64,000 nt of DNA from Sanguinoderma infundibulare (GCA_032821775.1 JAVLRN010000003.1:3844001-3908000), one strand, 5' to 3'. Shown: positions 47,407 through 57,215, counted from the first letter of the stretch. Notes: generated by a model from the sequence alone, not told the origin. A program made the numbers and translations.

Positions 47407-48400
47407 CTTCGGGACCAGTGATGAGGGCCTTGATAATGTCGACTCGAGTCTGGACTACGGAAAGGAATACAGACGAGTTCCAGGCAACAGGCAAGTTGGT
47501 GGTCAACACTGCAAGCTTTGCGCACAAATCAGCCATCGATCGCGAGCGGCAAATACATCACACCAACCTCCTTGGCGATAGCTAGCGACCGCTTCGGAAT
47601 GTCCGAGTTGGCGAGCATGCGCGGCTCGTTGCTGGAGTAGAACTTGTAGTTCGGCACCTGGTCTTGCTCGCCTTCGGGCACATTCTCTGGTGGTGGGACT
47701 GTCAAGTCGCAGTACTCGAACCGCATGCGGTTTGCCCACTTGACATATGCCTCCATCGCGCTCTCCTCCGTCTCGCCCACCTCGATCAGTGCCGTGTCCA
47801 CCTGGGTGTTCGACGATGCAGGGATCTTGGGAAGCCCGGTGTGTAGCCGGTCGACGAACGCCGTGCCCTTCGTGTCCACTAGCGAGCGGTCGATTGCTTT
47901 GGCGGTATTGATGATCCGCTGGCAGAAGTCGAGCAACTTCTTGTTCTCCCCCTTGCCCTTCTGATCCACTGTCATCCGCTTCTGCTCCTCTGACATCTCT
48001 TGCGTACCCGGCTCGGCTATCTTCATGCCTTCGAGGCCCTTGAGCGCGGCCCGCGCTTGGATGACGATGGCCTCAGGAGGCTCGCGCGGTCCGGCACTGC
48101 CTTCGTAGATGATGGTGCGCTCGCGGACCCGGCGGATGATCGAGATCGTAGAAATGACGGTTACCTCCAGCCGCTCAAAGACCTCAAAGTACAGCACGGA
48201 GCGGTCAAAGATGTCTGTGAGGGAGTCGTTGCGCAGGAGCTGACTGCTGATGAAGTTGAACCGTCGGCAGGGGTGAGCAAGCATGACCGGATGGGGGAGA
48301 AAGTCGCCGTGACACTGCACCCACCGGCAGCCGAAGCCCTCGCGATAGTCGCGGCTAGTATCGAGGAGTGTACAACGCCCAGTTTCATTGCGCGCGGAGC
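47407..48400 (-). pseudogene. E2/UBC-domain protein fragment, chimeric
   Basis: The complement strand encodes an N-terminal region (FNFISSQLLRNDSLTDIFDR …, YKFYSSNEPRMLANSDIPKR) followed by an in-frame intron at about 47573-47522. Then comes the start of an atypical ubiquitin-conjugating domain (LAVLTTNLPVAWNSSVFLSV, then TRVDIIKALITGPEGT). In the family this is followed by PYxxGxFxFD, the HPN region and the catalytic Cys. Here homology stops right after GPEGT (near 47407) and an unrelated open frame continues to 47042. The catalytic half is therefore absent. Intact relatives are large UBC-core proteins of the BIRC6/UBE2O style. The upstream end may extend to about 48400 (GSARNETGRCTLLDTSRDY), but no start was found. 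Confidence 0.55.
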
Positions 48401-48807
48401 CCTGCAGGGAGAGATAGAGCGGATGTCAGTGGTTCGCCCGCCCGACGAAAAAAGCATTCGCGCGCACTCGTACCGCTTCGTTTCGACAGATAATCATGCG
48501 CGCGCGACTCAGCTGGCCCGTACGAAGTCGCCTCGGGCACTGGACTGCCGTACGAGACCAGATTCCAGGAATCTAGAAATTGCGTCCGGTCCGGCAGAGA
48601 AGCGACCGCGCATTCCGACCGTATTTCCAAATCGCGTCAATGAGCGTACGAACGGTCTGGGATGACGCTGCGGTGCCTGGAAATCATCGCATAATGATTC
48701 GAGGGCGGGCGGAGAACCGGGAGAGGCGGTAGGGGTTGTCATTGATCGTCTTTGCGCGCCCGCCCGAGCCAAGCTTCCGGACGTTCCTGCGCCACCGTTC
48801 CGTCACC

Positions 48808-48985
48808 ACGGTATTGTTCGTGGGTTGTTGGAGGGTCTCTTCTTCTGCTTGGAGGGTCCGGTTGGATGAAGGTTTGAAAGGGTAAGACGAGGAGACGCAC
48901 CCTGAGATCCACGCCAGCACTCCCTAATGCATCATTCAGAGTTGCAACATCTGTCGTGTCCACCCCAGACTGTGGCTGCTACTCT
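48808..48985 (-). pseudogene. TAF4 gene shard including intron 2
   Basis: On the complement strand this segment repeats TAF4 positions about 14020-14200. It carries the end of exon 2 (TTDVATLNDALGSAGVDLR), the intron with donor GTGCGTCTCCTCG, and the start of exon 3 (AEEETLQQ). Small indels shorten the intron and alter the acceptor. Because the intron is kept, the copy arose from DNA and not from mRNA. Confidence 0.85.
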
Positions 48986-49559
48986 TTGTTGCACGATCCC
49001 TGTAGGGTTTTGGAAGTCACGTTAAACAGCTAAGATGACCGCCGAGGGCGGAGGACGGGTGGGAGAGCAGATGCGCCACCCGGGCACGCCCACCGACGAA
49101 AACCGCCAAGACACCATTTTCAAAAAGTCGTCCCGGGACAGTACAAACGCTTCACAAGCGTTGTACACGATACCCCGAGCCCGTAGAAACAGTCCGCTCG
49201 GACATCCTACAAGAGCTGAGGGCGGGAGAGGGTGCACATTCTCGACCACCATGGAATCGCATCAAAAACGCGATTTTACGAACCTCTTCGAATCGCCGCG
49301 TAAGCTGCATCACAGGTCAAGACGCGTGTTCGAGACGATAATAGACTCGATTTCTGGGCGAATAGAGACGTACAGCGCAAGTTACGACAAAAATTGGGGG
49401 TCCCGACCTTCAATATTCCACCTCCCCCGCTCCGAAACGGTCGTATCCAGGCCGAAAGGTGCATCGTAGCTCGGCGAACATCTCCCAAAGCCATTACAAT
49501 CGACGCCCGGCCCGTCCGAGGCAGAATTCAAAAAGTCGAAAATCGTCGTACTAGGGTCC
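48986..49559. other. unassigned sequence
   Basis: No gene recognised. Borders the TAF4 shard and the tandem repeat. Confidence 0.4.
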
Positions 49560-50145
49560 GCCTCCTTGGGCAGCAAACTCGAAACGGCTTCGACGGCCGC
49601 AACAACGAGTGCAGGTGATGCGGACGTGTTCCAGAATCCTCGCAAGCTAGTTCCGCACACGTGAATAGCCGGCGTTGAGGAGATATGACACATTTTCTGG
49701 GGGCGGCGGCCGAGCATCCACGCGACCGAGGCCAGAACTCATCCCCGCCACGCCGACGGTTGGATGGCGTTCGTAGAGGACGTAGGCCGTTCTGTGATCG
49801 CCGTTTGACGGCGAGGCGATGGTCCGATTGGGGCGCAATTGCGAAATTTGGTGGGCAGGGCGGGCCGCGCGCCCTTGGGCAGCATCTTTGAAACAGCTTG
49901 TACGGCCGCCACGACAAATGCTGACCGTGGGGAAGAGTCCCAGGATTCTAGAATGCCTGTTCGACACGCGTGGATGGGCGGCATTCGGGTGATACGACGC
50001 GTTTTTTGGGGGCTGCGGCTGAACGTCCCCAGCGACGAAGGCCAGAAACTGTCCCCACCACGCCGATGCTTGGATGGCGTTCGTAAAGGACGTAGGCCGT
50101 TCTGTGGTCGCCGTTTGATGGCGAGGCGATGGTCCGATTAAGGAC
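49560..50145. repeat. degenerate tandem repeat, two units of about 309 bp
   Basis: The unit starting near 49560 (CCTTGGGCAGCAAACTCGAAA) recurs from about 49869 (CCTTGGGCAGCATCTTTGAAA). The well-kept block TTGGATGGCGTTCGTA…GACGTAGGCCGTTCTGTG, followed by GGCGAGGCGATGGTCCGATT, is present at about 49758-49831 and again at 50069-50140. Divergence is moderate, so this is an old duplication. Part of an older third unit may precede 49560. Confidence 0.75.
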
Positions 50146-50188
50146 AAGAGTCGTGGCTTCGGTTTCGTCAACTTCGAGAACCACGACG
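50142..50188 (+). pseudogene. RRM shard (poly(A)-binding-protein-like)
   Basis: The forward strand reads KDKSRGFGFVNFENHDE, the RNP1 octamer with flanks as found in RRMs of fungal poly(A)-binding protein. Nothing on either side continues the domain, so it is an isolated exon fragment of about 47 bp. Identification as PAB1 is by resemblance to that signature. Confidence 0.5.
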
Positions 50189-51090
50189 AGGGTCGGCGAG
50201 GGCGGGCGAGAGACTGGGCTGGGCTACCGGCAGCCGTGTCTGTGTGCGTTCCGATCTGCAATATTCATGGCGGTCAGGGGCGAGAGTAAGCGTGTGTTTT
50301 GGATAGGCGGGAGAGCCGGGAGATGGAGGGCGCTCGCTTGTGGGAGGCGAGATGGGACGCCGGGGACGCGAGCGTAATGACGGCCGGGTCTCGGAAACAG
50401 ACCTGAGAGATGGCACGACGGCGAGGGCGAGTCCGCGGTCTGCGCACGGACTCTGATAGAGGGTATAAAGGCTGTAAAGAAAGGGGGAGGACGGCATGAG
50501 TCTCGCGCATTGCGCCCCCGCCGTCTGCGTCCTCTGCGTCCTCGCCTTGTCTTCGTTCACCACGTACGTACTCACCTCGCATGCGTTCCCCCCGTTGCTG
50601 ACTGCGTCTTTGTCCCCCACATGCCCATCTCCCGGTGGCCTGGCGGTAATGGGTGGTGTCGGTCGTGCCGACTGTTGAGATGAGGAATGCTGGTGAGAGT
50701 TCTGCGCGTTGCGGCGTCGTTTCGGGTCCTGACAATCGTCCCAGTTCGAGGCATGCCGTATGCAAAACCACGGCGAAGTGCCTTGCAGTGCAAGGATTGT
50801 CGAGGTGCCATCCTCCCAGGCGCACGACCAGTAAGCGTCTTGATTGCTGCCAACGTGCCTGGAGCGAGCAGCATCGCCCAGTACAGAACCGACCTCAAGG
50901 TCCGTCCGTATTGTACGACGGCGTGGTTTGGGGGACGTACTGCGCAGGGAGAGTCGGGTTGGCGTGCGTAGTGGGAGGATGGCGGATGTGGGAGAGCGCG
51001 GCGAGGTCATGTTAGTCGTAGAAGTGCTGCTGGTCGCGATCACGTATGTGGGACGAATGCTTGTCCTGAAGGGGGTGGAAGCGTTGGGCG
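50189..51090. other. unassigned sequence
   Basis: No gene recognised on either strand. Open frames of 100-300 residues on the complement are Arg/Ser/Pro-rich and without motifs. Confidence 0.4.
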
Positions 51091-51170
51091 CAAACATTGA
51101 CAGGCGACGGTCCGAGGCCGCGAGAGCGTTGGCGAGCGAGCACAGGAACGGTTACCTCGTAGCGGAACCG
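51091..51170 (+). repeat. dispersed repeat, unit 2 (partner 6737-6815)
   Basis: Begins GCAAACATTGACAGGCGACG and runs to the AACGGTTACC block, the same as the unit at 6.74 kb apart from a few substitutions and an indel. Confidence 0.65.
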
Positions 51171-51252
51171 GGCAGTGGTCCGAGCTCGCGAACATCGGCG
51201 CGAACATCATCTCCGACCTCCTCCACGACCAACTCGGCCTGCGCTTGCTCAT

Positions 51253-51530
51253 GCGCGATAGGACAGCAAGGGGAATGGTTGATGCGATCCTAATGTGGCA
51301 CGGTCAGTACTCGGGGTGGACTGGGGCTAGAGCGGCACGGAAGCATGCTCACCCGGTTCAGAGAAGGACGCTAGCACGTCGAAGTGCGGGGTAGAGAAGA
51401 GGAAGGTAGATGGGTGGAATCGAAGTAACCGTAGTGCGTTCCATCCGGACACTGATACAGGCAGTGCGCAGCTAGAGAGAGTTGGAGTCGGAGGCACATG
51501 AGCTCAGCGTCTGGGATGGCGAGGCGAAGG
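51253..51530 (+). repeat. dispersed repeat, copy 1 (partner 62866-63148)
   Basis: From GCGATAGGACAGCAAGGGG through the GAAGGTAGATGGGTGGAATC block to CACATGAGCTC and GTCTGGGATG it matches 62.87-63.15 kb in the same orientation. The copy at 62.9 kb has about 15 bp extra after CACCCGGTTC. The nature of the element is not visible. Confidence 0.8.
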
Positions 51531-51929
51531 ATGTCGGCTGCGAGATGTAGGAGTTGACGTCGTATCTTGTTCCGTCGAGTGGACGATAGGGACTGGATGA
51601 GGGATGGATGGGAGGCAGGTGGTGCGCCACGGAAACGTCGGTTACGGTGTGGATAGCGGGTTCTGTCGAATGGACGGGAGAGACGAGGGTAGCGAGTGAG
51701 CGACGCGGCGCGGCGTGTTGGGAGTACGTAGTGCGTAAGGAGAGTCGCCGGATGGCGGGCTGGAGAGAATGTCGATCGCCAACGCCGGGCGAAGCGAGAC
51801 TCGAGCGACTCGCCAGTCCAGCCAGAGTGCGGCAAAACAGACCATCGACTGGCGGATGGCGACGCTGGCGATCGTGCCACAACCTGCCCTAAGCCTGCCC
51901 AATGTGTCCAAACCGGGTGCCCGACTGCA

Positions 51930-52000
51930 TCGCCCACGCGGGCAGCCCATATCAATCGGAAGCACGCACGTGAAACACCGCAAACAATCCCTCCCTGTTT
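51930..52000 (+). repeat. segment matching 36.94-37.01 kb, joined to duplication copy 2
   Basis: Contains GCGGGCAGCCCATATCAATC, GGAAGCACGCACG and AACACCGCAAACAATCCCTC, as in the 5' flank of the DUF6593-like gene. It is placed directly against the left edge of the second HOM2-RRP43 block. EMC6 and the TIR element, which separate these sequences in copy 1, are missing. Confidence 0.8.
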
Positions 52001-52113
52001 CGTGCTTGACTTGATCTCTTTCTCCTGCGCTCCCGCAGACCCCGGGGCGCAGAGTCATCGTCCGACTCCCATCTCCTTTCCTCCCTCTTCCTCTCGCTCC
52101 TCGCCGCACCGAC

Positions 52114-53300
52114 ATGACCAACCAGAAGCAGCACAAGGTCGGCATCCTCCGCGCGACCGGCACCGTCGGCCAACGCTCATCCCTCTCCTTGCAGAGCACC
52201 CCTCCTTCGTGATCCATGTGCTCGGCGCATCGGCTCGATCGGCCGGGAAGCCTTACTCCAAAGCCGTCAACTGGAAGCAGACGAGACCCATTCCAAGCGT
52301 CGTACGAGAAACGGTTGTCCAGGACTGCGTCCCAGAGCACTTCAAGGAGTGCGTGATCGTTTTCTCTGGCTTGGACGCAGATGTAGCTGGCGATATAGGT
52401 GCGTTTTCCCCTGATGCCGTGCACGCTGCTGTCCGCTAACCTCAACCTCCCCCTCCTTCCCTGCTTGATGCAGAGCACGCCTTCCGCGTGGCGGAGCTCG
52501 CCGTCTTCTCGAACGCAAAGAACTACCGTCGAGATCCGCACGTACCGCTCATCGTCCCGCTCGTGAACCCTTCCCACTTCGCCATCATCCCACAGCAGCA
52601 GCGACTGCACTCCCCTCCCCTCCAAAAGGGTTTCATCGTCACGAACGCAAACTGCTCCACGACGGGTGTCGTCATCCCCCTCGCCGCGCTCGAGCGCGCG
52701 TTCGGGCCAATCGAGTCCTGCATGATCACCACCATGCAGGCCATCTCGGGCGGAGGCTACCCGGGCGTGCCGTCGCTGGACATCCTCGACAACGTCGTGC
52801 CGTTCATCAGCGGCGAGGAGGAGAAGATCGAGTGGGAGACGCTCAAGATCCTCGGCGGGCTCGCACACGGCGAGGACGACGGGCTGAAGGCGTTCGACAT
52901 GCACACTAAGCAGCCCCTCCGGATCTCGGCCTCGTGCAACCGCGTGCCGGTCATCGAGGGCCACACCGAGTGCGTGTCGGTGCGGTTCGCGCGCCGGCCG
53001 CCGCCGAGCCCCCAGCAGGTGCGCGAGGCCCTGCAGGCGTACACGGCCGAGGCGTACACGATCGGCTGCCCGTCCGCGCCGCGGCACACGGTGTTCGTGC
53101 ACGAGGAGGCGGACCGGCCGCAGCCGCGGCTCGACAGGGACTACCAGGCTGGGGCGGGGGTGAGCGTAGGGCGGGTGCGGCAGTGCAGGGTGCTGGACAT
53201 CAAGTTTGTCGTGCTGTCGAACAACGTCGCGATCGGCGCGGCGACGAGCAGCATCATCAACGCCGAGTACGCGGTGCTAAAAGGGATCGTCTCGGCGTAG
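52114..53300 (+). pseudogene. aspartate-semialdehyde dehydrogenase, frameshifted copy
   Basis: Second HOM2 copy, with exons corresponding to 52114-52398 and 52474-53300. Exon 1 is 285 nt instead of 286 because one base is lost about 65 nt after the ATG (CGCTCATCCCTCTCC against CGCTTCATTGCTCTCC in copy 1). Translation shifts and stops about 11 codons later. The nucleotide-binding loop is also damaged (GVLGATG is GILRATG here). Exon 2 is still almost perfectly conserved and open, including the NANCST active-site motif. A protein started at the internal ATG 52488 would lack the N-terminal Rossmann part and should be inactive. This suggests recent loss of function, or one functional copy being enough. 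Confidence 0.88.
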
Positions 53301-53773
53301 ACGGCGGACGGGCATGGAGCGGTAGAGGTCGGAAGCTGGCTTGCTTGGTTGGGGAGGGTGGACGGACGTGGCTGTGGTCCATGCCGCCGCAGCTGGAGTT
53401 TTGGCTTTACATGTACGAGTTAATGCACGGAACGCAAGAACACAACTACTGGCAGGCATCTCACTCTCCTTTCCTGTCCGCGGCCCCGCTCGCGTCGGGG
53501 GGCCGACGACGCAACGCAGAATGCGCGCGCAAGGCACGGACCTCGAGGGTGGGGAAGTGGGGTGGACCCACAACTGGGATAGGATAGATTAAGTGTACAT
53601 ACATACACAGAGGTTTCCATCTGGAGTTCGCGAGCCCCGACGCAATTTATCTGGCCACCTCAATCTCGTCGCTAATCCTCCCGCCACGCGACTCGGTAGC
53701 GGCCCCGACTCGGACATGGGAGCCTCGCGAAAACCGCGCCCCCTACTTGCCTTTTTCGGGAGCGCCGTATTCC

Positions 53774-54561
53774 CGCGCCTTGCATAATTCTGTGAACACG
53801 CCAAAAATTCTTTCAGTGGGTATTCTCTGATGTCACGGTCACTCTACTGAACGCCTCAGGCCCTCGAGAGCGCGCCCCTCGCCCCCGAATTCCTGTAGTC
53901 TCTTTCAATCAGATATTGCCCCATAAATGTGAAGAAACACAACATCGCTTGCCTCAAAGGCTCTGACCTGCTTCGACCATGCCCGCAACATTGCATCCTC
54001 CATCTATCCCCCGGGCCGCGCGTCCTCATCCTGCAGAGGCGACGTCAGCGAATTTCGATATCATGGAAACTAAATCCGGGGCCCCACGATGAGCAGGTAC
54101 CCTCATGCGCGCCGGTGATACAAGTCTGAACGGGGCGCTCCAAATTCTTCAAGTTATTCTTGCACTTGACCAGCTCCACTTCGTGCTCGGTCCCCAATCC
54201 GTCTCTTAACGCGTGACTAGTCCTCGAGTGTCCCTTGTCATGCGCATGTTCGCGCAGAGCGTGGCCGAACACGGCGCACCCTCGGCCCGTCGAAACCTCG
54301 ACAATAGGCTAAGCGTTCTGCGCGCGTCATAGTCGTTCCGCGCGGGAAGGGGAATGCACTCGATTGAATATTTGTACTTACTCTTGGCCCTCGTGCTTCC
54401 TCCTGAGGCTCGCGCACAGTTTTTCTGGGGAGCGCGAGTGTGCTGGAGTGTCCTCGCCCACGCCCTGTGACGTCAGATACTGTCAAATCAGCCGCTGGTG
54501 ACTGATACCTACTAAATATGGGGTGTTAGACGCCTTGTTCACAGAATTATGCAAAGCACTG
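53774..54561 (+). mobile_element. MITE family 'CAGYG', copy D
   Basis: The copy of element C carried by the second duplication block, differing by a few substitutions and a 2-3 bp indel. Its right end (AGAATTATGCAAAGCACTG) is 67 bp before the second RRP43 start. Confidence 0.82.
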
Positions 54562-54628
54562 GTGACCGTACTTAGATTATCGTCGACGCCTGTCCACCCT
54601 AACTGCATCTCCTCGCTTGCATTTCGCT

Positions 54629-55970
54629 ATGGCTGCTGCTGCCTCTTCTTCGACCGCTGCGGCGACGAGCGCGGCCGGGCTGGACACGCTCAAGGCGCTC
54701 ACCTTCCAACGCTTGCATCCGAAAACTTACTTGGAGCGGTTCCTGGCCGAGAACGTGAGACCGGACGGACGCGACTTTGACGAGTGGAGGGACGTTTCGG
54801 TCATTGCAGGTTCGTCTTCTCGCCCGGGGTTCTGGGATGGTGCTGGAGGGGGTGTTTGGGTGCTGACCGTCCTCCAAGGCTCGATATCGACCGCAGACGG
54901 CTCTGCGCTCGTCAGGCTCGGGTCGACGACGGTCGTGTGCGGCGTGAAGGCGGAAATCGCAGAGCCGGAGCTGGACAAGCCAAAGGAGGGCTTTCTAGGT
55001 GCGTCGTGACCCGTCCGTCGCGCTGCACGCTCGTCGCCCGACGCGTCCGGCCGTTCCGTAGTGCCCAACCTCGACCTCCCTGCGATCTGCTCGCCCAAGT
55101 TCAAGCCGGGCCCGCCGACGGACGAGGCACAGGTGCTGTCGGACAGGCTGAACGACGTCCTGATCTCGTGAGTACTTCTTCATTCTGCGTGCTCCGCCGC
55201 CGTCTCCGAGGCGCCAACTTGAACTTCCGCGGCTGCGCAGATCGGGTGTGGTGCCGCCGTCGTCGCTGTGCATCGAGCCCGGGAAGTCGGTGTGGGTGCT
55301 GTACGTCGACGCGACGTGCATCAATTACGACGGGAACGCGTTTGACGCGGCGCTGCTCGCGATGGTCGCTGCGCTCAAGAACAGTACGTCGTCCCCCCCT
55401 CTCGCACCGTCCGTCCATTTAACCATGTCGCGCAACTGAAATTTGTCCGAATTCCGGTGACGATGGTGGTTGCGTTTTCGGTGCCCGCGCCAGCTCGCCT
55501 GCCGAAAGCGCGGTTCGACGAGGACCGACAGCAGACCGTCTGCGCCCGCACGATCCGGGCGCCCCTCGCGCTCGGCCGCCTCCCGAGCTCGTTCTCGTTC
55601 GGGATCTTCGATAGGTATGTAACACACAGTCAAACGTGCCGTCATGATGCCCCGCGGCGCAAGCACAAGGTTACTCAATCTTTCGCCCCGATCTGGCCCT
55701 ACCCCTGCTTGCACGGCGCCCGGGCCCCTGTCTGTTTCCTTTTCGTTTCGCAGGACACACATTCTGGCGGACCCGACCTCCTTTGAGGAGCCCCTGCTCG
55801 ACACGGCGGTCTCGGTCGTGCTCGACGGCGAGGGCGGGCTCGTATCGGTCATGCAGCTCGGGCTGGGCGGGGGAGGGGGAGGTGCGGGCGAGGACGCGCT
55901 GACGGCGTGCATCGGCGGGGCGAAGGAGTGCTGGGCGAAGACGCGAAAAGACGTTTATGGGACGTCATAG
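54629..55970 (+). CDS. RRP43: exosome core subunit Rrp43, copy 2
   Basis: Six exons (54629-54809, 54879-54998, 55062-55167, 55241-55383, 55494-55614, 55754-55970) again sum to 888 nt (295 residues). All splice sites are kept. It lacks frameshifts and stops and differs from copy 1 at few residues (for example [14 protein letters not shown] against [14 protein letters not shown]). Introns carry more changes than exons, including small indels in intron 1 and intron 4. That is compatible with purifying selection on both copies, though recent duplication alone could give the same picture. If expressed, it doubles the dose of one subunit of a fixed-stoichiometry ring. Confidence 0.92.
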
Positions 55971-56609
55971 CCTGTGAAGACGCAGATGAAGTGAGATATT
56001 GCACGCACGGTCAAACTGCTCTCGGTACGTCGGCTCGCTTGGTCTCGCCTTTGATTCACAAAGTCACAATTACGTCCAGGAGGGCCGGCGCGGATGTCAG
56101 GCCCGGGGACGCTCGTTTCATTTCCGCGGTAAATCGCACATCGAGGAGGGAGACACTGGCCTCGCAGAAACCTTGCGCTGCTCGGCTTCTCTGCACGATC
56201 CGGTCGTGCGGCGTCTTCGGTCAGCGAGGCTCCGAGGAGCGCAGGAACAGGCTGCAACACGCGTCGTCTTGTCTTAGAACTAGATCCTAAACACCCCGAG
56301 GCGCTACAGTATCTCACTCTCCTCGCAGCAATGATGGGTGTTCGTGTAGTTGACCCGTGTAGGGTACGTGCGCTTCCCTGACCCGGGGACCGAGGCGAGT
56401 GGTGCTGCAGATCGCGTTCCTCGATCAAGTCTTGTCTTTTTCTGAGATAGTCTGAGATTTGGTTCCGGCGGGGATTGCCTCCAGGTGCGTGCCTGTCCGA
56501 GGTTGTTTGCTTCCGGGCTGATGTCGGTGAATGACGCCTAATGACGCATGTTGCAGAGAGTAACCCCCGAGCGATCGGTATGAAGACGGTTAGGGTCAGC
56601 AACCTTCGT
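55971..56609. other. 3' flank of RRP43 copy 2
   Basis: Shared with the region after RRP43 copy 1 up to 56596. No gene recognised. Confidence 0.5.
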
Positions 56610-57215
56610 CTCCGTCTGCTGAAGGGGCAGGCGCATATACAGTATGCGCCTACCCAAGATCGGATGATGTAGGTATGATGCAGGACATGCGCGGGACTCA
56701 TGATCCTCTTCGTCACTCCCTCCTCCTTCAGCTTGGCGTTCCAGCGGCTGGTGCCCTCCACCAACTCGACGTCCTCCTCGGGCACCTTCGGGAAATCGTG
56801 GTATGATTCCTGATCCTCGCGTCTTCGGCGGCCCAGCACATCGCCATGTTGCAGTCCGGGCGGGGCCGCTACTTGTTTGCCTTGTCACATCGCAAGGTCG
56901 ATGTCAGTCCATGGGACCCTAGCGGATAGGCGTACGTGTCACGGTCCGTGATGGGGGAGTTGTTGTCCTTGGCGATGTACACCTGCGTCGTCATCTGCCG
57001 GTGCTATATTGATCCCCTCCTGTCCTCCTCCTATGGACGGGGGGCATACCTTCGACGTCGTCAAACCGATTTGTATCCCCGCGGATGCCCATGATCCACG
57101 ACAAGAGTTTGTCCACCACGAGCATCATCTAGGTGGAACCCAGGACGAACCAAAGCCACAATATGGGGTTCATCCCCTTGTGCGGGGCCCAGTTCGCAAC
57201 TGCCGAACGCTCCAT
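56610..57215 (-). pseudogene. unidentified protein remnant
   Basis: Exon-like pieces on the complement strand read MERSAVANWAPHKGMNPILW (start near 57214, leading into a hydrophobic stretch with an in-frame stop). Then come TTQVYIAKDNNSPITDRDTY and, in another frame, FPKVPEEDVELVEGTSRWNA and KLKEEGVTKRIMSPAHVLHH. Codon texture is gene-like, but stops and frame changes interrupt it. I do not recognise the family. It could be a decayed membrane-associated protein or a gene cut by the duplication breakpoint at 56.6 kb. Confidence 0.35.

Larger units (their letters stand above)
52000..56596 (+). repeat. segmental duplication, copy 2 (HOM2 pseudogene-MITE-RRP43)
   Basis: Direct repeat of 39191-43755. 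Near the right end it has about 32 bp more than copy 1 between AATGACGCA and GACGGTTAGGGTC, after which the two copies diverge completely. Confidence 0.93.

Noticed and set aside
51642..53102. 486-codon open frame antisense to the HOM2 pseudogene
   Set aside because: The same frame appears antisense to intact HOM2 copy 1 (39532-40293). It mirrors HOM2 codon bias, and its extra length comes only from the adjoining non-coding sequence.
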